Positions 17,376 to 26,804 of a stretch of DNA of 42,384 nucleotides are shown one piece after another. Position numbers and translations under genes: made by a program. The notes under the pieces are model-generated. The model made no database searches and was not told the DNA's origin. It saw only the letters and a program-made list of their open reading frames with translations. The DNA is from Anaerobiospirillum succiniciproducens DSM 6400 (GTDB lineage: Bacteria; Pseudomonadota; Gammaproteobacteria; Enterobacterales; Succinivibrionaceae). Each line of letters opens with the position of its first letter. Within the stretch, counting starts at the first letter, position 1. Location of the stretch: the NCBI RefSeq assembly GCF_000482845.1, contig NZ_AXWV01000036.1:1-42384 (forward strand), in the 5' to 3' direction.

Positions 17376-17864
17376 ATGCTCAATCAAGTTACCTCTCAAT
17401 TAGCCAACGAAGATGAAACTGTAGCCTTTGGTAGCAAGTTAGCTACCTTGCTTAGCCAAACTTTAGGTAGGGTTGAAAACAGGGCTTTATGTATCAATCT
17501 AGAGGGGGATTTGGGCGCAGGTAAGACTACTTTAACTCGTGGTTTTTTACGCGCTTGGGGCTATGAGGGTACAGTCAAGTCACCAACCTACACCATCGTT
17601 GAAAGCTACAAGGTGGATGGAGTAGACGCTGAGGTCTTCCATTTTGACCTCTATCGTTTAGCTGACCCAGAGGAGCTTGAGCTCATGGGTATTCGTGACT
17701 ACTTTGCCAAACATGCCGTGATTTTGATTGAGTGGCCAGATCGAGGCGAGGGTATTTTGCCAAAGCCTGATTTAATCGTATCTCTTACCCATCAAGAAGA
17801 CGGTCGTACCTTAAAGATTACCTCTGAGTTCTTTACTGAAGATGAGCTTAAGACCCTCATCTAG
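17376..17864 (+). CDS. tsaE: tRNA threonylcarbamoyladenosine biosynthesis ATPase TsaE
   Basis: TsaE is the ATPase that works with TsaB and TsaD to make t6A37 on ANN-decoding tRNAs. The 162-residue protein has Walker A GDLGAGKTT at about 44-52. The conserved SPTYTIVESY and FHFDLYRLADPEELELMG segments follow, and IEWPDRGEG is near residue 123. E. coli TsaE is 153 residues. The ATG is 5 nt after AAGG (17367-17370). It is followed by a 677-bp spacer before amiC, unlike the tight tsaE-amiB arrangement of many relatives. Confidence 0.97.
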   Translation: MLNQVTSQLANEDETVAFGSKLATLLSQTLGRVENRALCINLEGDLGAGKTTLTRGFLRAWGYEGTVKSPTYTIVESYKVDGVDAEVFHFDLYRLADPEELELMGIRDYFAKHAVILIEWPDRGEGILPKPDLIVSLTHQEDGRTLKITSEFFTEDELKTLI

Positions 17865-18541
17865 CATTGTCTAATTAGCGTATTAGGTCGCTAATTTTTA
17901 CAGTGGCGATAGGCTCTATTGATGGGCCAGCTATAGTACTTCTAGGCTACATGCTTAAGCACCATGTGTGGACCTTAATGGTACTTTGCGGCTACATGGT
18001 TAAGCACCATGTCTGGACCTTAATGGTACTTGTCTGCCATATGGTTAAGTAGCATGTGTGGCCGCTAAGAGCGCCAAGCAGTGCATTGATTAAGAGCAAT
18101 TAGGGTGGCATCTAGGCCAAAAAAGGGCTAATCAGCGTCTTTATATGGAAATTTTTACATAATAATGAGCAAAAGTTCCCCCAAATCGCCACCAAATCTC
18201 TTAAAATTAGACACTCTAATCTTGTTTTCTTGTGATGCGAACGCCCAGGCGCTCAAGTAGTGTCAGTTTAAGGCGCGTTCGAGCTATCTTTACATTCAAT
18301 GTTTTAGGCCCACTCGTGTCTTGTAACTGTTTATGAGCGGGCGCTTATGCATGTCAAAAGCTTGATATAAGACACGCTGATAAGATGTATCTTCAAGCTC
18401 TGTTATAAGCTGTGCATGGATGCTAGGTTATTTGAGTAGTTTTGCACTTAAAGCTCAAGACTAGCCTTTTAGTTCAGTATTGAATGTACAAATAGTTATG
18501 CTGCTCAGGCAGCATTGCACTCCTAACTAAGGGTTTTGCTC
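17865..18541 (+). other. Gene-free spacer tsaE-amiC
   Basis: Holds the 45-bp triple repeat and a perfect 7-bp hairpin (18498-18504 with 18509-18515, 4-nt loop) just before the amiC ribosome site at 18529-18533. No ORF is supported. The amiC promoter could not be fixed. Confidence 0.5.
17935..18069 (+). repeat. 45-bp tandem repeat, 3 copies, each with an inverted repeat
   Basis: Units 17935-17979, 17980-18024 and 18025-18069 abut exactly; units 1 and 2 are highly similar and unit 3 is diverged. The middle unit contains a 6-bp inverted repeat (ACATGG...CCATGT, 7-nt loop), nearly kept in unit 1 and broken in unit 3. Non-coding. Confidence 0.88.
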
Positions 18542-20224
18542 ATGGTTTCGGCATTCAAGCGTGCTTTGTTATTGTTTGCATTGATGTGGCTGTCTGTAGG
18601 AAGTATTTCTATAGCACAGGCCGACAACATTATGCGCGTCAGAGCATTTTCAAACTCTGACAAAACACGTGTAGTGCTCGACCTTGATTACAAGCCTGTT
18701 TATTCCACTGCCATTGCAGAAAATGGCAATCAATTCATCATTCGTCTTAATGATGTTTCAAACTACAAAACTGCAACTGACAAGCTTGCAGTAGATAATC
18801 GCTCAGTTATCAAAGGCTTTCAAAAGAACTTAAGTGGCGATGATGTTCGCTATATCTTCAGCCTCAAGGGTGCAGGCACTCCCAATATCTTTGTGCTTGA
18901 TCCTATGGATGGTCGCAACTATCGTTTAGTAATCGATTTCCCTCATACTGCAAATGAGCGTCAACCATCTTCAAAAGAAGATGTTAAGGTTTTAAGCCAA
19001 ACAGCAGCAGAGAAGCTTGCTGGTACTGGCCAAGGTGCAGGTACTCCTCCTGTAAAGGTTATTACCGTTAAAGAGGCAGATGAGGCAGAAAACGCTTTAT
19101 TAAACTCTTTATCTTCGGTTGGATCTGACGGCATTAGAACTATGACTCCAGCTCAGGTCAAGGAATACCATGACCGTGTGGAGCAGATTAATGCCCAACA
19201 AGCCGCGCAACAGGCAGCAGCTGAGAAGAACAAGCACAATCAAACAGCCCAAAAGAAGCCTAGCAAGGTGGAAGAAGTGGTGCTTGATACTCAAGCTCCA
19301 CCACCTCCAACTCAGATCGCTCTACCTTCAGCCAATCCATACATCATTGCAATTGATGCTGGCCATGGTGGTAAAGACCCTGGTGCTTTAGGTAAGCGTG
19401 GTGTACGTGAAAAAGACGTAACCTTAGCTATCGCTATGCAGCTTGAGAAGTACGTAAACTCTAATCCACGTTTTAGAGGTCGTCTGATTCGTAATAAAGA
19501 CGTATTTGTGGACTTAGATAAGCGCTCTGAGGTGGCTCGTGCGTATAAGGCCGATATTCTTATTTCCATTCACGCCGACTCTGTAGCCTCTGGCTCCTCA
19601 GCTCGTGGTGCGTCAGTTTGGGTGCTTTCTAACAATCGTGCTCAGCGTGAAAACAACAAGGTTTTAAGCGGCAACAAGGGTCAGCTCTTAAGCGGTGTAG
19701 GTGAGGTACTTTCCTCTACTGATAAGCAAAACCCTTATCTTGCAGCCACCATCTTATCCATGTCCTCAGACAACACCCGTTCTGAGGGTTATAACATGGG
19801 TCAAGAGATCTTAAATAAGCTCGGTAAGTTCACTAAGCTGCATAAGAATACTCCAATTCACGCCTCTTTAGCTGTGCTTAAGTCTCCTGATATTCCATCA
19901 CTGTTGATTGAAACTGGCTTCTTATCTAATCCATATGAAGAAATTCAGCTCAATCAGCCTAACTACCAAAAGCAGATCGCATACTCTATCTATCAAGGTA
20001 TTGTTGCCTACTATGAGAAGTATACGATTCAAAATATTAAGAGCCGTTACGAAAGTGCTATTCGTACAGGTTCAGCTAAGGTAGTGGTACATACTGTACA
20101 AAAGGGCGAGTCTTTATCAGTGATTGCACGTAAGTACAATGTCTCCATGTCCGCCCTTAAGGCCCACAACCGCCTGACCAACAATAACATTCGTATCGGA
20201 CAGAAGCTCGTCATTCACAAATAG
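18542..20224 (+). CDS. amiC: Periplasmic N-acetylmuramoyl-L-alanine amidase (AmiB/AmiC type) with LysM
   Basis: The enzyme cleaves the amide bond between MurNAc and the peptide stem to split septal peptidoglycan. Residues 1-27 form a signal peptide ending AQA. An AMIN domain (about 28-135) targets the septum, followed by a Gln/Ala/Lys-rich linker (about 205-260). The zinc amidase_3 domain runs from about 267 to 490, with His275 (AGHGG), Glu290, His344 (IHAD) and catalytic Glu457 (LIETGF). A LysM domain (about 515-559) binds glycan. Domain order matches E. coli AmiB, and the position before mutL matches amiB; the gene name is therefore a choice between amiB and amiC. The ATG at 18542 is 8 nt after AAGGG; the TTG two codons upstream is too close. 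Confidence 0.93.
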   Translation: MVSAFKRALLLFALMWLSVGSISIAQADNIMRVRAFSNSDKTRVVLDLDYKPVYSTAIAENGNQFIIRLNDVSNYKTATDKLAVDNRSVIKGFQKNLSGDDVRYIFSLKGAGTPNIFVLDPMDGRNYRLVIDFPHTANERQPSSKEDVKVLSQTAAEKLAGTGQGAGTPPVKVITVKEADEAENALLNSLSSVGSDGIRTMTPAQVKEYHDRVEQINAQQAAQQAAAEKNKHNQTAQKKPSKVEEVVLDTQAPPPPTQIALPSANPYIIAIDAGHGGKDPGALGKRGVREKDVTLAIAMQLEKYVNSNPRFRGRLIRNKDVFVDLDKRSEVARAYKADILISIHADSVASGSSARGASVWVLSNNRAQRENNKVLSGNKGQLLSGVGEVLSSTDKQNPYLAATILSMSSDNTRSEGYNMGQEILNKLGKFTKLHKNTPIHASLAVLKSPDIPSLLIETGFLSNPYEEIQLNQPNYQKQIAYSIYQGIVAYYEKYTIQNIKSRYESAIRTGSAKVVVHTVQKGESLSVIARKYNVSMSALKAHNRLTNNNIRIGQKLVIHK

Positions 20225-20473
20225 TCACCTTAAATCCTTTAATATGCGTGGCAAGCTACTAAGTGCTATGCATAAGCTGCAGTAAACTAAAGCCTACTTT
20301 GATGCCTTAACATAGGCATAGGCATGGCTCTTTAGCTAGGATTAGTCTAGGTATTTATCGATGGCATGCAGTGGCAAGCATCGAGCTTAGAAAGTGGCAC
20401 AGATGAGGTTAGCGTAGCTCTCATAGAACTGTACGATTTTGAACTTACTTAAGGCTTTTCTTGCGGGGTAACT

Positions 20474-23400
20474 ATGGGTATTAAGCGACTTTCGGTACAG
20501 CTAGCCAATCAGATTGCAGCAGGCGAGGTCGTGGAGCGTCCGGCCTCAGTAGTTAAAGAGCTGCTCGAAAATGCAGTTGATGCTGGCGCTAGCTTGATCA
20601 CTCTAGAGATCCGTTCTTCAGGTAAAACCCTCATCAAGGTCACTGATAATGGCAAGGGTATTGTTGCCGATGAACTCCCTTTAGCCTTAGCACCACATGC
20701 TACTTCTAAGATTGAAACCTTAGAAGATCTCAGTGCGATTAGAACGTTAGGCTTTAGAGGTGAGGCTTTAGCCTCAATTGCCTCAGTCTCAAGACTTACT
20801 TTAATCTCTCGTACTGCTGATGCAGAACATGCCTTCCAAGTTCATGTTGAGGGTGCTGAGCAACACCCGGTGGTTGAGCCTGCCATTCATAATCAAGGCA
20901 CCTCAGTAATCGTCCGTGAGCTCTTCTTTAACACCCCTGCCCGCCGTCGTTTTTTAAAGTCAGATAAGACTGAGTTTAACCACATCAAAGAGCTCATAAC
21001 CAAGATTGCTTTGGTCAATTGCGATACTGAGTTTAAGTTCATTAGCGATGGCAAAACTGTCTTTAGTGTTCCTGCCCATGGTAGAGCTAAAATGGCGCAG
21101 CGCATTGCAGCACTGTTAGGCTCTGAGTTTAAGCATAATTTGTTGAGCTTTGATAATACTGATGAGGCTTTTGTCCGTAAGTACAACCATTATCAGTCTT
21201 ACATGGCCTCAAAGAGTGGCGGCTATGTTCCTTTTCACAATAGCAGCGATTATGAGAACAGCGATGACTTAGAGCGCGACAGCCTCAATAGTAAGCTGTT
21301 ACAAATTCACGGTGTTTTATTACGTCCACCAGCCAACCGCTCTTTGCCAGATCGTCTCCTTACGTTCTTAAATGGACGTTGCATTGCTGATCGTACGGTT
21401 AATCACGCGATCCGTGAGGCTTTCTTAAATGTGTTGCAGGGAAATTCAGAAGTTAAGCCATGTGTGCGTGGTGTGATCTTCTTGCAGTGCGATCCTCACA
21501 TTGTTGATGTTAACGTGCATCCTCGTAAGGATGAAGTGCGTTTTCATAACAGCAATCTCATCCATGACTGCATACGCAATAACATTTATGCAGTGCTCGC
21601 AACTTCAGGTCTTAATGACAAGAATGCCTCACAGACTTCTTTTGAGCTTGAGGATGATTTTGGCAATGAAGAAGAGCTTACTGTACACAATGCCTCCATC
21701 GACACTAAGGCATCAGTAGCTGCAACATCTGACGAAACTACTACTAAAGGCTTTACTCATCTTTCATCAAGCGCACAACAAGCAACTGCTCTTCAAGATA
21801 ACAGCGCCTTTGCTAAAGAGGTTGTCTCGTATCTTGAAAGAACGCAGCGTCCTATGCATTCGCAGGGTAATGCTTATGATGAAGAGGCCTCTTTGTGCGG
21901 TCGTTTAGCTGATTTTGGTGCCATTAGAACTGGCCTTGGAGAGCTTGAGGCAATACGTGGGGCGCAAAAGGTATCCGCTCCTTTTATTGAGGCTTTCAAA
22001 GAGTCCAAGCTCAAGAAACAGCAAGGTACCCTCAGTCCAAATACACAGACAAGTGATGAGAGTGAAGATGAATTTAAAGAGGCAGCTTCCTCAAATACCT
22101 TAGCCAAAAGCTATGGACTTAAAACAAATATGCTTAAGGTTGAGCCCAACATTGGCAAGGCTCGCAGCTATCAAGATGAAGAGGCTAAGAGCAAGTCTGA
22201 TAATGACCTGAGCATGTTCATCACTGAGGATGGTGCAGAGGATGACTCAATAAGCTCACTTATTGCTCTACAAGAAGAATTTATAAACGAGCAAGAGCAC
22301 AGAGCAAGCGCTTCAAGCCAAGGCGATCACGTCTCAAACCCAAGCTCTCGCGCATCAAACCAAGGCGATCACGTCTCAAACCCAAGCTCAAGCTCAAGCT
22401 TTCACGCCACAAGCCAAAGCTCTTTTGCATCAAAGCATGATGCTCACTCATTAGAGCAGAGCTCTCAAGGGACCATCAGCGCTAAGTTGCCTGAGGACAT
22501 AGGCACAGTTGCTAACGTTACAGCCGCTAATATAGCTGCAGATAATGCTGATGCCAATGAAAGCTGCGCTCTTGGGTCAGGTGAGTCTCAGGAGCTTTGT
22601 ACTGCTGAGGCGCAGGGGCATAGTGCACAAAACAGTTCTGCTGCAGATGAACTTGAGAGCACGGATGAGTCTTACAGAGATTTGCCAAGTGGTGGTGAGG
22701 CTAAGGGCCATTCAGATCAGTCTGCGGCGGTACGTGCTTTGTATGGTGCGTCTGGCAATGGCTTTAAAGGACGTAGCATTTACGAAAAGGCTGAGGCGGC
22801 TAATCGCTTTGAGCGTATGACCATTGATAATGTGTCGAGCATGCTAGATGCGCTTAATGATGGAACAGAAGACACTCACAAGATCAATGTTGATTACTCA
22901 GGTGCTCTATCCTTAGCAAATCGCAGGTCTAATATTAAGTTTTTGCATCTGGTGGCTGCCGACGTTGCCTTGATTATGGCTGATCAGCGCTACTTTATGG
23001 TAAGACTGTCCGAGCTTTATTTTAATTTGCTCATGGATAAGTACTTATTAGATGTTGCTAAAGATCAGGTGCGTACCAAAGAGTTAACCATGCCGTTTTC
23101 GATACGTACCGACAGTATTATCGTTAAGGCCTTTAAACGTCAGGATGTACTTTGTGCAGCATTGCGCTGTGGTTTTTCAGTTAAAAGCTCGCAGGCACGT
23201 GGTTGCATCGATATCTTAGGTATACCTGAGTTTATCTCTGGCTCTAATCTAGCTTTAGTAGCACTAAATGCGCTGCAGCTTATTAGCGCAGGTACTGATG
23301 CCATCTTGTCAGAAGGTCAATGTCCAGAGCAGCTAGCCTACAATCTGTCGCGTTGCAAAGCTATTAGCATCAATACCGAATATGACGCCAAAGAGCTAAC

Positions 23401-23500
23401 TGAAAAACTTAGCAGTGCCGAGCAACTTATCTTGCGTGCTAAGGACTTATCGGTTCAAGAGGTGGATCTCTTCTCTATCGCTAGTCAAATGCTCTCATAA
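20474..23500 (+). CDS. mutL: DNA mismatch repair protein MutL with a very long linker
   Basis: MutL couples mismatch recognition by MutS to strand incision. The GHKL ATPase domain has ENAVDAG (32-38), DNGKGI (58-63), HATSKI (75-80) and TLGFRGEAL (91-99). The transducer domain extends to about 385 and the dimerisation domain is about 805-1008. No endonuclease motif DQHAxxER is present, as in MutH-dependent gammaproteobacterial MutL. The linker of about 400 residues is Ser/Ala/Glu/Asp/His-rich and makes the protein 1008 residues against 615 in E. coli. It includes two copies of a 14-residue repeat containing QGDHVSNPSS. The ATG is 5 nt after GGGG (20465-20468). The neighbours amiC and miaA are the classical ones. 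Confidence 0.96.
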   Translation: MGIKRLSVQLANQIAAGEVVERPASVVKELLENAVDAGASLITLEIRSSGKTLIKVTDNGKGIVADELPLALAPHATSKIETLEDLSAIRTLGFRGEALASIASVSRLTLISRTADAEHAFQVHVEGAEQHPVVEPAIHNQGTSVIVRELFFNTPARRRFLKSDKTEFNHIKELITKIALVNCDTEFKFISDGKTVFSVPAHGRAKMAQRIAALLGSEFKHNLLSFDNTDEAFVRKYNHYQSYMASKSGGYVPFHNSSDYENSDDLERDSLNSKLLQIHGVLLRPPANRSLPDRLLTFLNGRCIADRTVNHAIREAFLNVLQGNSEVKPCVRGVIFLQCDPHIVDVNVHPRKDEVRFHNSNLIHDCIRNNIYAVLATSGLNDKNASQTSFELEDDFGNEEELTVHNASIDTKASVAATSDETTTKGFTHLSSSAQQATALQDNSAFAKEVVSYLERTQRPMHSQGNAYDEEASLCGRLADFGAIRTGLGELEAIRGAQKVSAPFIEAFKESKLKKQQGTLSPNTQTSDESEDEFKEAASSNTLAKSYGLKTNMLKVEPNIGKARSYQDEEAKSKSDNDLSMFITEDGAEDDSISSLIALQEEFINEQEHRASASSQGDHVSNPSSRASNQGDHVSNPSSSSSFHATSQSSFASKHDAHSLEQSSQGTISAKLPEDIGTVANVTAANIAADNADANESCALGSGESQELCTAEAQGHSAQNSSAADELESTDESYRDLPSGGEAKGHSDQSAAVRALYGASGNGFKGRSIYEKAEAANRFERMTIDNVSSMLDALNDGTEDTHKINVDYSGALSLANRRSNIKFLHLVAADVALIMADQRYFMVRLSELYFNLLMDKYLLDVAKDQVRTKELTMPFSIRTDSIIVKAFKRQDVLCAALRCGFSVKSSQARGCIDILGIPEFISGSNLALVALNALQLISAGTDAILSEGQCPEQLAYNLSRCKAISINTEYDAKELTEKLSSAEQLILRAKDLSVQEVDLFSIASQMLS
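22313..22396 (+). repeat. In-frame 42-bp tandem repeat, 2 copies, in mutL
   Basis: Units start at 22313 and 22355 and are nearly identical over about 34 bp (CAAGGCGATCACGTCTCAAA core). They encode 14-residue repeats around residues 614-641 in the disordered linker. Confidence 0.88.
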
Positions 23501-23729
23501 CGTATGTTTTATCTAAAAGAATAGGCTGTGTCTTTTAGTATGAATAGGGCCAAGATACTTGTATAATTCATGTTTTCGTGAGCGCAGTGACCATGGCTTT
23601 AGCTTGAGAAAAGCAACGAAGCTAATGGGCGCAATGCTCAAACGTGTTTGCAGGTGAAGTTAACTTTTAATCTTGACTCCGATAAGGTGGAGATAGAGGC
23701 AGTTACTTTTAGGATGCGGGAGTGTAGCA

Positions 23730-24707
23730 ATGTTTGATGCGGTAGTGATTTTAGGTCCAACTGCTTCGGGAAAGAGTGCTTTATCTTTAGAGCTAGCACG
23801 TAAGTACCGCACTGAGATCATTTCACTTGATTCGGCATTGATCTACAAGGGAATGGATATTGGTACTGCTAAGCCTACTAAAGAAGAGATGTCCATTTGC
23901 CCTCATCATCTAATTGATATTTGCGATCCTGCACAAAGCTATAGTGCAGCCGATTTTAGAAAAGATTGCATCAGACTGGTTGAAGAGATTAGATCTCGCG
24001 ATAGGCTGCCTGTTATTTGCGGCGGTACTATGATGTACTACAAAGCTCTAGTTGAGGGCTTATCTCCACTACCAGAAACCGACCCAAAGATTCGTGTAAA
24101 AGTACAAGCCATGGCTGATGAACATGGATGGCCATATGTGCACGAACAGTTAAAAGATGTTGATCCTCCTCTTTATGAGAAGCTCGCTCCTAATGATAAG
24201 CAGCGTGTAGCCCGTGCCTTAGAGGTCTACTTAATGACTGGTAAGGCGATGAGCTCATTTTTTAGTGAGCCTAAAGATCAGTGTCCATTTACTAGATTTG
24301 AAGCAGTCTTGCTGCCACAAGGTGATGATCGTACCAAGCTTAGAGCTCTTATCCGTAAGCGCTTTGAGATCATGATTGAGCAAGGCTTTATTGATGAGGT
24401 TAAAAAGCTCTATGAGCGCACTGATCTAAGTGATGATATGCCATCTATGAGGTCGGTGGGTTATCGCCAGGCCATGATGTATTTACGTGGCGAGGTGAGC
24501 TTAGATGAGATGATTGAGCTTAGTGTCATTGCTACAGCTCGTTTAGCTAAGCATCAAATGACTTGGTTACGTGGTGGCCTCAAAGATAACGTCGCATCTG
24601 ATAAGGTTGTCCGTTTCCGTATCGATATTGAAGATGCTAATAAGGCAGCGCACTTTATAAGTCTGATTGATAACGAGCCATCCTTTGAACGCTACCGCTT
24701 GGTGTAG
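23730..24707 (+). CDS. miaA: tRNA dimethylallyltransferase
   Basis: MiaA adds the dimethylallyl group to A37 of tRNAs reading UNN codons, the first step towards ms2i6A. The 325-residue protein has P-loop GPTASGKS at residues 9-16, then DSALIYKGMDIGTAKP and HHLIDICDP. VARALEVYLMTGK, SVGYRQAMMYLRGE and AKHQMTWLRG follow. E. coli MiaA is 316 residues. The ATG is about 7 nt after GGGAG (23718-23722). In most gammaproteobacteria hfq follows miaA; here only 95 bp separate miaA from hflX and no hfq is present. Confidence 0.97.
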   Translation: MFDAVVILGPTASGKSALSLELARKYRTEIISLDSALIYKGMDIGTAKPTKEEMSICPHHLIDICDPAQSYSAADFRKDCIRLVEEIRSRDRLPVICGGTMMYYKALVEGLSPLPETDPKIRVKVQAMADEHGWPYVHEQLKDVDPPLYEKLAPNDKQRVARALEVYLMTGKAMSSFFSEPKDQCPFTRFEAVLLPQGDDRTKLRALIRKRFEIMIEQGFIDEVKKLYERTDLSDDMPSMRSVGYRQAMMYLRGEVSLDEMIELSVIATARLAKHQMTWLRGGLKDNVASDKVVRFRIDIEDANKAAHFISLIDNEPSFERYRLV

Positions 24708-24802
24708 GCGTATTAGGACTTATGTAAAAGCAAGCTCGCTTTTAATAGTGCATACACAGAATTACATAACTTGCTAGTGTGCAAGAAGGAAATGCTTAGA
24801 GA

Positions 24803-26149
24803 ATGGCAGAAGTTGAGTTTGAGCCGTTAGGAGCCTCGGTTTTAGTGCATGTGGAGTTGCCACAGGCAAAGAATCAAGAGGATTTAGAAGAATTACATCG
24901 CCTCGCTGAGTCCGCTGGTGGTGATATTAAAGACGCCGTTGTCTGTAGACGTAATGCTATTGATCCAAGAACCTATGTAGGATCAGGTAAGGTAGAAGAG
25001 ATCGCCGATGCAGTGCGTGCTCACGATGCCAAAGTAGTCGTCTTTAATAGTCCATTAACTCCAGCACAAGAGCGTAATCTAGAAAAAGAGATTGGTGTAC
25101 GTGTGATGGATCGTATTGCGTTGATCTTAGTGATTTTCGCTATGCGAGCACGTACCTATGAAGGTAAGCTGCAAGTTGAGTTAGCGCAGCTACGTTATGA
25201 GCAGGCCCGCTTAGTTAGAGGCTGGACCCACCTTGAAAGACAGAAAGGTGGTTTTGGTTTACGTGGTGGCCCTGGTGAAACTCAGATTGAGCTTGACCGT
25301 CGTGCCTTGCGTGAGCGAATTTCTGCCATTAAAGAAGATCTTGAGGTAGTAGCGCGTCGTCGTGAGCAAAACCGTCAGGAGCGCAAGAAAAATGCAGTTC
25401 CTGTGGTTTCATTTGTGGGCTATACCAACGCCGGCAAGTCTACCTTATTCAACCGTTTGACTAGATCAGAGGTTTACGCTGCAGATCAGCTCTTTGCTAC
25501 CTTGGATCCGACCTTAAGAAACATGGTTTTGCCAACTGTAGGTAAGGTTGTATTTGCAGATACTGTAGGTTTTATCCGTCACTTGCCTCACGAGTTAGTT
25601 GCAGCATTCCGAGCAACTTTAGAAGAGACCATTCAGTCTGATCTTTTGCTGCACATCATCGATATTGCCGATCAGCGTATTGAAGATAATATCGAGGCGG
25701 TGAATGCAGTACTCACTCAGATTAAGGCAGATAAAGTACCTGCACTGCTCGTCTTCAATAAGTCTGATCTTAAAGAAGAGGTCGCCGCTGGTATCGTGCG
25801 CGATGAGAGTGGTAAGCCGGTGCGTGTTAACGTATCAGCTCGTACTGGTGCAGGTTTAGATGAATTACTTGCTGCAGTATCGGAGCTCTTGAGCTTAGAT
25901 CAATGCAAGTTTGAGCTTAAGCTTGGTTATCAAGATGGCAAGCTTAGGGCCATGCTTTGTGAGCTTAAGGCTGTTGAAAGCTTAGGTTACGATGAGACAG
26001 GATCTGAGCACGTTAAGATCACCTTAAAGCCATCTGATGCCTCGCGTATCGATAAGCTCTCAAAAGGTCGCCTTAAAGAGTGTCTTTTCAACTGCGATGG
26101 TATCCCTTGGCTGCAAGAAGAAGTCTTTGATTTTGACGATATTGATTAG
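24803..26149 (+). CDS. hflX: Ribosome-associated GTPase HflX
   Basis: HflX splits stalled or stress-damaged 70S ribosomes. The N-terminal nucleotide-binding domain has the family motif GGFGLRGGPGETQ at 149-161. The G domain has G1 GYTNAGKST at 206-214, G3 DTVGF at 253-257 and G4 NKSD at 319-322. Length 448 is near E. coli (426). The ATG at 24803 has only a modest upstream AGAGA, so initiation may be weak. It follows miaA directly and precedes hflK by 655 bp, whereas in E. coli hflX-hflK-hflC are contiguous. Confidence 0.97.
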   Translation: MAEVEFEPLGASVLVHVELPQAKNQEDLEELHRLAESAGGDIKDAVVCRRNAIDPRTYVGSGKVEEIADAVRAHDAKVVVFNSPLTPAQERNLEKEIGVRVMDRIALILVIFAMRARTYEGKLQVELAQLRYEQARLVRGWTHLERQKGGFGLRGGPGETQIELDRRALRERISAIKEDLEVVARRREQNRQERKKNAVPVVSFVGYTNAGKSTLFNRLTRSEVYAADQLFATLDPTLRNMVLPTVGKVVFADTVGFIRHLPHELVAAFRATLEETIQSDLLLHIIDIADQRIEDNIEAVNAVLTQIKADKVPALLVFNKSDLKEEVAAGIVRDESGKPVRVNVSARTGAGLDELLAAVSELLSLDQCKFELKLGYQDGKLRAMLCELKAVESLGYDETGSEHVKITLKPSDASRIDKLSKGRLKECLFNCDGIPWLQEEVFDFDDID

Positions 26150-26804
26150 CTTAGTTGTGAGATTGCCTAAAGGGCCTATAACAAGGCTTAAGTCCTTAGC
26201 GCTTGATATGCTTGCCTAATGGTCCTATAACAAGTCTTAAGTCCTTAGTGCTTGATATGCTTGCCGCTCTTGAGCGTGAGGATAAGAAAAGTTGGTTTGC
26301 CCTGTAATTGACATAACAGGCGCAGCGATCTCACAGAAATGATAGATTTTTACCGTACAAATGGCTATTTTAGACTTTTATATCTATCATAGTGCATTGG
26401 TGTTTAAGTTTTGTTGAGGCTTAATACCTAAGTCTTTACAAAGCATTTTAAGCTACAATCTACCATTGCTCCTTTGTACGCCTTGTACAAGGGGTATACA
26501 GAATTCTTGGTTCTATTGCTCTTATAAGATAGCTACATTGTGTAAGTGTCTTTACGTTGAGGCTGTAGAACATGGACTTATTATGCATCTGAGTGAGTAA
26601 ATGCTTATTTAGTTGCTAAATAAGTCTCAATCCTAGTTACAGGCAGACAAGCTTTTAAAGCTTTAGCTGTCGTGTATCGTTTGATAAGGCCTGTGCCTTG
26701 TCTTCAATTAGAGGAAATGACTTATTGTCTAAAACCTTTACATGCTCTAAAGGGATAACCTTATCTTGTACAAAGGTTTTTAGGCATATAGCCATAGGTG
26801 TTGC
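26150..26804 (+). other. Gene-free spacer hflX-hflK
   Basis: Apart from the 49-bp repeat, no supported gene. Its size suggests hflKC have their own promoter. TTTACA (26435-26440) and TACAAT (26454-26459) are present but only 13 bp apart, so no promoter is called. Confidence 0.5.
26165..26262 (+). repeat. 49-bp tandem repeat, 2 copies
   Basis: Units 26165-26213 and 26214-26262 match at 45 of 49 positions and abut exactly. They begin 15 bp after the hflX stop and are non-coding. Confidence 0.92.

Noticed and set aside
20474..23500. MutL as an endonuclease-type enzyme
   Set aside because: No DQHAxxER motif in the C-terminal domain; it fits the MutH-dependent type.
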